DNA from: CAYJHC01 sp964370075
GTDB lineage: Bacteria; Bacillota; Clostridia; Peptostreptococcales; Anaerovoracaceae
Direction: 5' to 3'
DNA length: 21,552 nt
Assembly (NCBI GenBank): GCA_964370075.1
Contig: CAYJHC010000028.1
Location: 1-21,552 of the forward strand
Part shown: in pieces, positions 15,536 through 21,552 of the stretch
Position numbering within the stretch: position 1 is the stretch's first letter
Layout of the letters: each line of letters starts with the position of its first letter
The notes under the pieces: generated by a model
Seen by the model: only the letters and a program-made list of their open reading frames with translations
Database searches by the model: none
What the model was told of the DNA's origin: nothing
Program-made: the position numbers and the translations under genes

Positions 15536-18163
15536 ATGGTATACCAATGGGAATCTTCAGAATATGCTTTTAAGAAGAAGATTGTTAGTGTGGTACTTAT
15601 TATGATTATGGTAGGGAGCTTGTTTGGCGCGCTGCCTTTTTTAGCTGACATTAAAGTATATGCGGATAAGACAATTTCTTATGGAGTAGTTGATGCAAAA
15701 ACTGGTCTGAATGTAAGATCTGGAGCAGGAACAAACTATTCTAGAGTAGGTATCTTAAAGTTAAATACAAAAGTAACGATTACTGGTTCTAAGACAGGAA
15801 CCGATAAAAAGAAGTGGTATGCAATTAGTTATGGTGGAAAAACGCGGTATGTCTCAGCTGGGTATATCAAAGTAACATCAACAACTACAGTTAGTCCTGC
15901 AAATACTACGATTAAGTTTTACTCACCAACTAAAACAGGTATTACAAATGATGATTTAAATATTAGAACTGGTCCTAGTACAAATTATAAAATTTTTAAA
16001 ACAGTAGCCAAAGGTGATAGTTTAACGGTAACAGGAGAAACTACCTATAATAAACAAAAGTGGTATAGAATAACCATAGGCTCTGGAGTTTATTATTGTA
16101 GCGCCAGCTATGTAAAACTGACTACTACGCCAGTTGTTGAACCAGAACCAGAGCCAGAGCCAGAGCCTGAACCTGAACCTGAGCCTACACCACCTTCAAC
16201 AACTACTACAGTTCTTGAAACGGGGAAAGGTGTTACAAATGACGATCTTAATCTTCGAACAGGCCCTAGCACAAAGTATTCGATTTATAAAACTGTCCCA
16301 AAAGGAACAACATTAAGTATTACTGGATCTACAACATCAGGAGGAGATAAGTGGTATAAAATATCCTACGGAAGTAGAACATTGTATGTGAGTGCGCCGT
16401 ATGTAAAATTCACACCTGATACTATAGTTACAGATAGCACAAAAGGTGTAGGAACTACAACAACAGGGCTCAATCTTCGTACAGGACCAAGTACAAGCAA
16501 TTCAGTTTATACTAGTGTTGCAAAAGGGACAAAACTTACTGTTACTGGTTCCAAAACCACTAACGGAGATAAGTGGTATATTTTGACATACAATGGAAAA
16601 ACATTATATGCAAGTGGAGAGTATATTACTTTTGTTGCTGACAAGGAAGATAGTAGTACTACAGAACCTTCAGTTAGAGAAGGAAAAACAACTACTGCTC
16701 TTAATTTAAGAACTGGGCCGAGTACTTCAAAAAGTATTTATACTACCGTGCCTAAGAATACATTACTCACTATTACAGGAGAAATTATAACTTCTGGAGA
16801 AAAGTGGTATACTTTATCTTATCAAGGGAAAACTTTATATGGGTTTGCGGAACTGATTGATATTAATATTAGCCCTGTAACTCCTGGAGAAGCAGGAATA
16901 ACAAATTTTCCTGAAAGTTACCAACCTTACTTAGAAAAACTTAGTGCAGAGTATCCTGAATGGAGATTTGTACCATTAGAAACGGGCATATCTTGGTCAA
17001 CGGCTGTAGGAAAACAAGTTAATAATAATGACACTGGAAGAGTAGGAAGAAGCTTAGTTCATGGCTCTTTACCAGAGTCTTATAGATCATATAACAAAGG
17101 AACCTATGATTTTACATATGATAAATATGGAACAGCAGATGGCGGCTGGTATTATGCTTCTGATGAGGCTGTAGCATATTACCTAGATCCTAGAAATGGA
17201 TTGACGGAATCTAGCATTTTTCAGTTTATGGGACATTCCTTTGATGGTGAATCTCAGACTCCAAGTACTGTTAAAGCAGTAGGTGATGGAAGCTTTATAG
17301 AAACAAGAAAAACATCAAAAGGAGAATGGTTATACAATGTTATTTACACTGCGGGAAAAGATTCTGGGGTGAATCCTAATGTATTAGCAGCTATGATACT
17401 TCAGGAACAAGGAACAAATGGAAGTAGTCATTTGATTTCTGGAAATTATACAGGCGCAGGAGGTAAATATAAAGGTTACTACAACTTCTTTAACATTGGA
17501 GCATATAATGCTTCAGGATTTAGCTCCGCTGTACATAGAGGATTATGGTATGCAGCAGGAGAAAATGAAGGTAAGACTGCTTATGGTAGGCCTTGGAAAT
17601 CTGTAGGTACTGAAAGTGGTGAATATAGATCCATAGTTGGAGGCGCGGAGTTCTATGCTAATGGTTACTTAGATAATAATCAAGACACGCTCTATTTGAA
17701 AAAATTCAATGTGGCAAACGGCTTAAGCTCTGCAGGAACGCATCAATATATGACGAATATTTCTGGAGCTCTAACAGAAGGTATTATTCTCCAGGATGCT
17801 TATGAACATAATATGAATATGCCAATTACTTTCTATATTCCAGTTTATGAGAGTATGCCTGCTACAGCGGTAGCAAAACCAAGCTCTACAGGAAATGCGA
17901 ATAATTTGTTGGACTCACTAACAATAAAGTCAGGAAGCAGTAACATCTCGTTAGGAAGTTCTTTTGATAGATATGATCAAAGTTACGCTACTTCTACTAC
18001 TGCGACAACAATAACAATTGGAGCAAAAGCTAACGAAAGTGGGGCGAAAATTACAGGAACAGGGACATTTACTTTAAAAGAAGGTAAAAACACCTTCCAG
18101 ATAAATGTAAAATCTACTAGTGGAGTGAATAGAACCTATTCTATAACCATTACAAAAAAATAA
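15536..18163 (+). CDS. Secreted SH3b-repeat glucosaminidase (putative cell wall hydrolase)
   Basis: This 875-residue exported protein probably cleaves the glycan backbone of peptidoglycan. A signal peptide (about 1-45: KKK, a hydrophobic run, then VYADKT) is followed by five bacterial SH3 domains (about 51-112, 135-195, 232-292, 304-366, 381-442), each with LN(V/I/L)R(S/T)GPST-type and KWY..SY cores and expected to bind the cell wall. An (EP)8 linker sits at 202-217 between SH3b 2 and 3. The catalytic part (about 455-785) shows PNVLAAMILQEQGTNGSSHL with probable catalytic E624, and GYYNFFNIGAY, as in GH73-type glucosaminidases. The C-terminal 85 residues (LLDSLTIKSG to YSITITKK) form a cadherin-like beta-sandwich. 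I chose ATG 15536 because GGAGAG (15524-15529) fits it; an upstream in-frame TTG would overlap this site. Confidence 0.88.
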   Translation: MVYQWESSEYAFKKKIVSVVLIMIMVGSLFGALPFLADIKVYADKTISYGVVDAKTGLNVRSGAGTNYSRVGILKLNTKVTITGSKTGTDKKKWYAISYGGKTRYVSAGYIKVTSTTTVSPANTTIKFYSPTKTGITNDDLNIRTGPSTNYKIFKTVAKGDSLTVTGETTYNKQKWYRITIGSGVYYCSASYVKLTTTPVVEPEPEPEPEPEPEPEPTPPSTTTTVLETGKGVTNDDLNLRTGPSTKYSIYKTVPKGTTLSITGSTTSGGDKWYKISYGSRTLYVSAPYVKFTPDTIVTDSTKGVGTTTTGLNLRTGPSTSNSVYTSVAKGTKLTVTGSKTTNGDKWYILTYNGKTLYASGEYITFVADKEDSSTTEPSVREGKTTTALNLRTGPSTSKSIYTTVPKNTLLTITGEIITSGEKWYTLSYQGKTLYGFAELIDINISPVTPGEAGITNFPESYQPYLEKLSAEYPEWRFVPLETGISWSTAVGKQVNNNDTGRVGRSLVHGSLPESYRSYNKGTYDFTYDKYGTADGGWYYASDEAVAYYLDPRNGLTESSIFQFMGHSFDGESQTPSTVKAVGDGSFIETRKTSKGEWLYNVIYTAGKDSGVNPNVLAAMILQEQGTNGSSHLISGNYTGAGGKYKGYYNFFNIGAYNASGFSSAVHRGLWYAAGENEGKTAYGRPWKSVGTESGEYRSIVGGAEFYANGYLDNNQDTLYLKKFNVANGLSSAGTHQYMTNISGALTEGIILQDAYEHNMNMPITFYIPVYESMPATAVAKPSSTGNANNLLDSLTIKSGSSNISLGSSFDRYDQSYATSTTATTITIGAKANESGAKITGTGTFTLKEGKNTFQINVKSTSGVNRTYSITITKK
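16139..16186 (+). repeat. In-frame hexanucleotide repeat encoding (Glu-Pro)8
   Basis: Eight tandem GAR-CCN units form a near-perfect 6-base repeat inside the glucosaminidase gene, coding a stiff linker between SH3b domains 2 and 3. Synonymous changes split it into a CCA-type half and a CCT-type half. Slippage here would change linker length without shifting the frame. Confidence 0.85.
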
Positions 18164-18214
18164 GTGGCGTAGCTAAAACTATGACGTTACAATCACATGA
18201 AAAAGGAGTAATTA

Positions 18215-18967
18215 GTGATTAGAATATTTAATATAAAAAAAATAATTTCTGTAGGGTTAGTAAGTTGTTTGATGCTTATCTTTGCAACTATGCCTGTTAA
18301 TGCAGCGGCAATAATTGATATAGAAATGCCTGCCGAAATAAAAAAAGGTGAGACATATACTGTTAATATTACTTTTGTAGATAATAATATAGGAGAAATA
18401 AAAGGACAAGTTGAATATGATTCTACTAAAATTGAATATATTTCAGGAGGGAGTAGCGAAGGCAATACAGGGTTGGTTTTACTAAATGGCAATGGATATG
18501 GAAACTCAAAAGCGATCTTTAATATTAAGTTTAAAGGAATTGAAGCTGGAGAGGGTATATTAAAGGTAACTACAGCGGAAATCTATAATTTGGATGGAGA
18601 AAATTTAGGATCACCTACAAAGGAGGTGAATTATGTAGTTGTTAATGAAGAAGGAACTTCAGAGGGTAGCCAAGAACCTTCGGAATCGGAGGGGAATGCT
18701 GATGCCAGTGGTGGAGAGAGTTCTGAAGTAGCTCCTGTTATAAGTAAAGCAAATAGTTTTTTTTCTTCTCCTGAAAGTGTGTATATAGTCGGGCTTGTAA
18801 TTCTCGTAGTGTTGCTAAGTATTACCTTGATCATAATCAATATTAGGAAACGAAAAAAGATTAAAAAACTTAAGGAATTAGATGTAGAAGACCAGAAGAA
18901 GTTAGCAAGAAAAGAATTTTTGGAAGATGGTGCAGAAGAAAAACCCCTAGAAGAGGATGCAAAGTGA
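18215..18967 (+). CDS. Membrane-anchored protein with cohesin-like domain
   Basis: This 250-residue surface protein has a signal peptide (1-30, ending PVNA), an extracellular beta-sandwich (about 32-143) with the look of a cohesin/CBM-like fold (IDIEMPAEIKKGETYTVNI, then GQVEYDSTKIEYISG and AIFNIKFKGIEAGEG), and a Ser/Gly/Glu-rich linker (145-172). A transmembrane helix (about 190-210) follows, then a basic stop-transfer stretch RKRKKIKKLK and a charged cytoplasmic tail. It starts at GTG 18215 with AAGGAGT (18203-18209) six bases upstream; the next ATG would remove most of the signal peptide. It lies 51 bases after the glucosaminidase and likely shares its promoter. Cohesins bind dockerins, but no dockerin is visible in this window, so its partner is unknown. 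The cohesin assignment is by pattern only. Confidence 0.75.
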   Translation: MIRIFNIKKIISVGLVSCLMLIFATMPVNAAAIIDIEMPAEIKKGETYTVNITFVDNNIGEIKGQVEYDSTKIEYISGGSSEGNTGLVLLNGNGYGNSKAIFNIKFKGIEAGEGILKVTTAEIYNLDGENLGSPTKEVNYVVVNEEGTSEGSQEPSESEGNADASGGESSEVAPVISKANSFFSSPESVYIVGLVILVVLLSITLIIINIRKRKKIKKLKELDVEDQKKLARKEFLEDGAEEKPLEEDAK

Positions 18968-18975
18968 TTTATTAG

Positions 18976-19013
18976 AAAAAGCCCTTTAGATTAAAATCTG
19001 AAGGGCTTTTTTT
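18976..19013. terminator. Bidirectional terminator between convergent genes
   Basis: AAAAAGCCCTT (18976-18986) pairs with AAGGGCTTTTT (19001-19011). The stem continues with a T-G pair and AGAT/ATCT around the loop TAAA. The T-run on one side and A-run on the other allow it to end both the + strand surface module and the - strand crotonase transcript. Confidence 0.9.
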
Positions 19014-19043
19014 CAAAAGACAATATTAATTTTTAAAGGTGTA

Positions 19044-19820
19044 TTATTTGTTTGTGAAGGTTGCGCTTCTCTTTTCAAGAAAAGCAAGCATGCCTTCTTT
19101 TTGGTCTTGAGTTCCAAAACAATTGCCAAAGGCCTTAACTTCGAGAGCAGAACCGTCTTCAATAGGAAGATCATATCCGCTAAGAATGGCTTCTTTTGAA
19201 AGGGCAATTGCTATTGGAGCTTTATTAATTATTGTTTCAGCTATTTTTTCAGCTTCTTCCATTAAGCTTTCGTGAGATGTTACCCTTTCTACAAGGCCAA
19301 TTCTATAGGCCTCGTCACAGTTTATTATTTCGGCAGTCATGACTAAATATCTTGCCATTCCTGTTCCGACAAGCCTTCCTAGTCTTTGAGTTCCTCCAAA
19401 TCCAGGAGTAATTCCAAGATTGACCTCTGGCTGGCCAAATTTTGCCTTCTCTGAAGCTATTCTAATATCACAGGCCATAGCAAGTTCACAGCCGCCGCCT
19501 AGTGCAAAGCCATTGATAGCAGCAATTACAGGTTTTTTGATTTTTTCTATGTAATTCATTAAATCGTGGCCAAGTTGAGCAATTTTTGTTCCACCCTCAA
19601 CATCAAGGTTGCTCATTGCAGCAATATCTGCGCCAGCAACAAAAGCTTTACCTGTTCCACTTACAATCGCAACTCTTGACTCAGAATCTTTTTCGAAATC
19701 TGAAAAAGCACTATAAAGCTCTTTAAGCACATCTGAATTTAATGAGTTTAATGCCTCTGGACGATTTACTGTAATATAGGAAATCGAATTTTTCTTTTCA
19801 ACTAAAATTGTATTATACAT
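19044..19820 (-). CDS. crt: Enoyl-CoA hydratase/crotonase (3-hydroxybutyryl-CoA dehydratase-like)
   Basis: This 258-residue crotonase-fold enzyme hydrates enoyl-CoA or, in the reverse direction, dehydrates 3-hydroxyacyl-CoA. The CoA and oxyanion region FVAGADIAAM is at 60-69. NGFALGGGCELAMACDIRIA (103-122) carries catalytic E112, and FGQPEVNLGITPGFGGTQRLGRLVG has catalytic E132. Both glutamates of a true hydratase are present, and the motifs match the clostridial Crt of butyrate fermentation. The C-terminal stretch FGTQDQKEGMLAFLEKR is also Crt-like. The start has an excellent ribosome binding site, AGGAGG, on the minus strand. It stands alone: no thl, hbd, bcd or etf genes lie in the window, so a role in butyrate, amino acid or fatty acid metabolism cannot be fixed from context. 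Confidence 0.9.
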   Translation of the reverse strand: MYNTILVEKKNSISYITVNRPEALNSLNSDVLKELYSAFSDFEKDSESRVAIVSGTGKAFVAGADIAAMSNLDVEGGTKIAQLGHDLMNYIEKIKKPVIAAINGFALGGGCELAMACDIRIASEKAKFGQPEVNLGITPGFGGTQRLGRLVGTGMARYLVMTAEIINCDEAYRIGLVERVTSHESLMEEAEKIAETIINKAPIAIALSKEAILSGYDLPIEDGSALEVKAFGNCFGTQDQKEGMLAFLEKRSATFTNK

Positions 19821-19866
19821 ACTTTCCTCCTAACCTAAAAAGAAACAACTTTACATAACTAAGATA

Positions 19867-19895
19867 ATAATAGCATTTGTTATAAGATTTTACAA
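19867..19895 (-). promoter_or_regulatory. Probable crotonase promoter
   Basis: On the minus strand, TTGTAA (19890-19895), a 17-base spacer and TATTAT (19867-19872) preceded by TGC form a promoter with an extended -10. It lies about 50 bases upstream of the crotonase start, so the gene has its own transcript. Confidence 0.65.
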
Positions 19896-20186
19896 ATAAT
19901 TATTCTATATTCTCATATTTGCTTTATTTTCGACATTTTTATACTGCAATAATAACTCTAATGCCATTAATTATCAAACAATTATGTTCTAAAATATTTT
20001 TTGTAATCTTTTTTAGTGTTTAGTTGGTTACCAGCTACTTTGATTAAAGTTATATAACTGTAGAATAGGTGCTCGAATTTGTGAATGTGTAATATCGAGA
20101 GCATATGTTCCTTAACGATATAAGTTAAAATAGTACCGGTACAAATACAAAAGGAATATATGCTTCTGATATTAGAGAAATCTAAG
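19896..20186. other. Intergenic region between crotonase and thiT genes
   Basis: These 291 bases lie upstream of the crotonase promoter and downstream of thiT. I see no gene and no standard terminator for thiT. The region holds the inverted repeat at 20091-20173 and a 17-base imperfect palindrome at 20021-20037. A weak + strand promoter-like pair (TTGATT at 20040-20045, TAGAAT at 20061-20066, 15-base spacer) lies just before the inverted repeat. Confidence 0.5.
20091..20173. repeat. Inverted repeat with 23-base arms and a palindromic centre
   Basis: The left arm 20091-20113 and right arm 20151-20173 are reverse complements at 19 of 23 positions. In a + strand RNA three of the four exceptions become G-U pairs and one is A-C, so 22 of 23 positions could pair. 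The 37-base loop contains the perfect palindrome GTACCGGTAC (20133-20142). It begins 14 bases beyond the thiT stop codon and lacks a T-run on either side, so it is not an ordinary terminator. Confidence 0.75.
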
Positions 20187-20831
20187 CTATCTTTTAAGTT
20201 TAAACTGAGATTCGAAATTAGATATTAGTTTTGTTTTATAAAGGATGAATATTAATGGCAAAGTAATTGCAGCTTCAGCACCTAGATAAGTAATATTATA
20301 ATATAGTGCCCAAGTTAAACCACTAAATCCCTCAGGCGCATATTCACTAAAATAAATTGTTCCAGAAAGTACAGCCATAACATATCTGCCAAGTACACCT
20401 ATAAGATAGGCAGGGAAGAGGCCATATTTAAATTTCCTGAATCCATAGCCAATTGCTAATGCACCATAGGCGAAAGGATAGTCTATTAGTAATTGTAGTG
20501 GATGTATGATGTATGGCCCAAAAATCAAACTAATTAGGCCGACAGCGAATCCAACGACTAAGCCAGCTCTAAGTCCCATTAAGTAAGCGGCAAGGACGAT
20601 GGGCAGCATAGAGAATAAAGTTACAGATCCTCCAAAAGGCATACTAAATAAGGTAAACATACCACAAACAACAGCCAGTGTTGTAAGAATAGCACAGGTG
20701 ACTAGTGCCTTAGTACCAAACCCTTTTTTCCTTTCAATAAAAAAGATTGTAGCGAATAGTAATACTATTACACCTACGGTTACAGCTTGTCCTGCTGTAG
20801 ATTCAAAAAACGATTGCATGTTATCGAACAT
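20187..20831 (-). CDS. thiT: Thiamine ECF transporter S component ThiT
   Basis: ThiT is the membrane subunit that binds thiamine and works with the shared EcfA/EcfA'/EcfT module to import it. Of its 214 residues, most are hydrophobic helices. Family signatures include FSMPFGGSVTLFSMLPI (62-78), FGPYIIHPLQLLIDYPFAYG (104-123), and VLSGTIYFSEYAPEG (154-168) followed by YYNITYLGAEA, the regions that line the thiamine site in known ThiT structures. An extra N-terminal helix (about 14-32) ending FIERKK precedes the usual six-helix core. The upstream TPP riboswitch independently supports the thiamine assignment. The ATG lies directly after a GGAGG-U7 sequence that is also a hairpin arm. No ecfA or ecfT gene is nearby, as expected for a group II ECF transporter. 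Confidence 0.95.
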   Translation of the reverse strand: MFDNMQSFFESTAGQAVTVGVIVLLFATIFFIERKKGFGTKALVTCAILTTLAVVCGMFTLFSMPFGGSVTLFSMLPIVLAAYLMGLRAGLVVGFAVGLISLIFGPYIIHPLQLLIDYPFAYGALAIGYGFRKFKYGLFPAYLIGVLGRYVMAVLSGTIYFSEYAPEGFSGLTWALYYNITYLGAEAAITLPLIFILYKTKLISNFESQFKLKR

Positions 20832-20857
20832 AAAAAAACCTCCTAATACTTTGGAGG
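20832..20857 (-). terminator. thiT expression platform: terminator-like hairpin containing the Shine-Dalgarno
   Basis: On the minus strand CCTCC (20853-20857) can pair with GGAGG (20839-20843) around a nine-base loop, and seven U follow (20832-20838), ending directly before the thiT ATG. GGAGG is also the only Shine-Dalgarno candidate for thiT, at ideal spacing. The same hairpin could stop transcription, block ribosome binding, or both, when TPP is bound. The five-pair stem is short for a terminator. Confidence 0.7.
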
Positions 20858-20892
20858 AAACAACAGATTAAATATTAAGAATAGATTTACTT

Positions 20893-20986
20893 AATACGCG
20901 CTTCCCTACGTCGGTATTATCCGAATCAGGTATAAGGGTCTATCTACAGAGTAGATATCTCAGCCGTTGCTCCCCTAGCCAATATT
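20893..20986 (-). promoter_or_regulatory. TPP riboswitch (THI element)
   Basis: The minus strand shows all conserved parts of the thiamine pyrophosphate aptamer in order: AGGGGAGC, GGCTGAGA, a variable P3 stem (TATCTAC paired with GTAGATA), ACCCTTATACCTGAT, GGATAATACC, and CGTAGGGAAGC. P1 can form between the flanks AATAT..GCT and AGC..GTATT with a small internal loop. It lies 62 bases upstream of thiT and should switch expression off at high TPP. Confidence 0.97.
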
Positions 20987-21001
20987 TAACTAACAAAATA
21001 G

Positions 21002-21030
21002 ATTATAATTTATTTGCCACTATTTTGCAA
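21002..21030 (-). promoter_or_regulatory. Probable thiT promoter upstream of the riboswitch
   Basis: On the minus strand TTGCAA (21025-21030), a 17-base spacer and a perfect TATAAT (21002-21007) form a good vegetative promoter. Transcription would start roughly ten bases before the riboswitch P1 helix. Confidence 0.75.
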
Positions 21031-21047
21031 GGGTAATTTTAAACTTA

Positions 21048-21084
21048 ATCAATCTGTGGTTTGAATTTTATCAATTTGTGGTAT
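21048..21084. repeat. Direct repeat upstream of the thiT promoter
   Basis: Two copies of a 15-base sequence, ATCAATYTGTGGTWT (21048-21062 and 21070-21084), agree at 13 positions and are offset by 22 bases, about two helical turns. They begin 17 bases upstream of the thiT -35 element. Confidence 0.6.
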
Positions 21085-21519
21085 AAACAGTATTACATAA
21101 TTAAAAAAATGATTTAAATGTTGACTACATTTTTTATCTTGCTTAAAGATGGCTTAGCGTTAACACAAGCAGTGCTCGCATTAATTCTCTATATCTAGAA
21201 ATACTATTAAAGTTAACTAATGATGAAATGATACTTACTATATTTATACAATACTTATATACTATATTCAAAATTTGATATTTGAAAAATCTACTAATTT
21301 ACTAATATATCTTAAAGCAGAGAACTGACTTGATTACATTATATAGTTTTGATTCTTAAGGCAATAGGCATATAATTAAAGCATACAATAAATTAAGGAA
21401 TTCCTCATATAGATATATATAATAAAAGCACAATTATAATGAAATAGGTGAATTGCAACAGAAATGGGGAGATAATATGTTTTAGTTGTAAAGAAATAAA
21501 AAAAAGATTGAAAAAAGTG
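21085..21519. other. Gene-free A+T-rich region
   Basis: I found no supported gene, RNA or mobile element here on either strand. The sequence is very A+T-rich and stops are frequent in all frames. A short palindrome AGGAATTCCT lies at 21396-21405. A Shine-Dalgarno-like GGGGAGA before an ATG at 21477 leads only to ATG-TTT-TAG. The region probably serves as an upstream leader for the gene beyond the window edge. Confidence 0.5.
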
Positions 21520-21548
21520 TTGACACATCTAAAAAATGGTGTTAATAT
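21520..21548 (+). promoter_or_regulatory. Consensus-like promoter at the right edge
   Basis: TTGACA (21520-21525), a 17-base spacer and TAATAT (21543-21548) match the promoter at 15457-15485 in both hexamers and spacing, and share the following bases ATAA. An A-rich tract lies just upstream of the -35. The transcript would run out of the window to the right, so its gene cannot be seen. Confidence 0.7.
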
Positions 21549-21552
21549 ATAA

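Noticed and set aside
16134..16316. 60-codon + strand frame over the Glu-Pro repeat
   Set aside because: The repeat simply reads as Asn-Gln/Ser-Gln in another frame; no start signals, and the main frame is well supported.
21121..21149. + strand promoter TTGACT with TAAAGA
   Set aside because: The -10 is a poor match and no gene follows it.

Overview
The window looks like the chromosome of a low-GC, Gram-positive anaerobe of the Clostridia. The signs are A+T-rich coding sequence with AGA as the usual arginine codon, strong AGGAGG-type ribosome binding sites, a divisome and peptidoglycan cluster of clostridial type, and a crotonase that closely resembles the Crt enzyme of butyrate producers. 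A more exact placement (for example in or near the Anaerovoracaceae or Peptostreptococcales) is only a guess.

Region 1 (1-4115, + strand) is the tail of a division and cell wall cluster: the 3' part of ftsW/spoVE, then murG, ftsQ/divIB and ftsZ. It ends in a clear hairpin terminator. ftsZ has its own likely promoter. No ftsA, spoIIGA, sigE or sigG lies beside ftsZ. Region 2 (4141-13106, + strand) is a tightly packed translation and maintenance operon: a SpoU-family rRNA methyltransferase, pheS, pheT, a long zapA, mutS2 and argS. The order methyltransferase-pheST-zapA-mutS2 resembles the Bacillus subtilis ysgA-pheST-zapA-mutS2 neighbourhood. mutS2 carries one in-frame TAA between its Walker A and Walker B motifs, with both halves otherwise intact.

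Region 3 (13242-18967, + strand) is less conserved: a radical SAM protein, a TPR protein of unknown role, and a two-gene surface module behind a near-consensus promoter. The module consists of a secreted SH3b/glucosaminidase protein and a membrane-anchored protein with a cohesin-like domain. A strong two-way terminator separates it from region 4.

Region 4 (19044-21030, - strand) holds a lone crotonase gene with its own promoter, and thiT (thiamine ECF transporter S component) behind a full TPP riboswitch. The riboswitch expression platform is compact: the terminator-like hairpin uses the thiT Shine-Dalgarno sequence as its 3' arm, and its U-tract runs directly into the start codon. Between these two genes lies an unexplained 23-bp inverted repeat. 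The last 0.5 kb has no gene I can support and ends in a consensus-like promoter firing out of the window to the right.

I saw no insertion sequence, CRISPR array, tRNA, rRNA or phage gene. The most notable observations are the interrupted mutS2, the thiT expression platform, the inverted repeat at 20091-20173 and the surface module.
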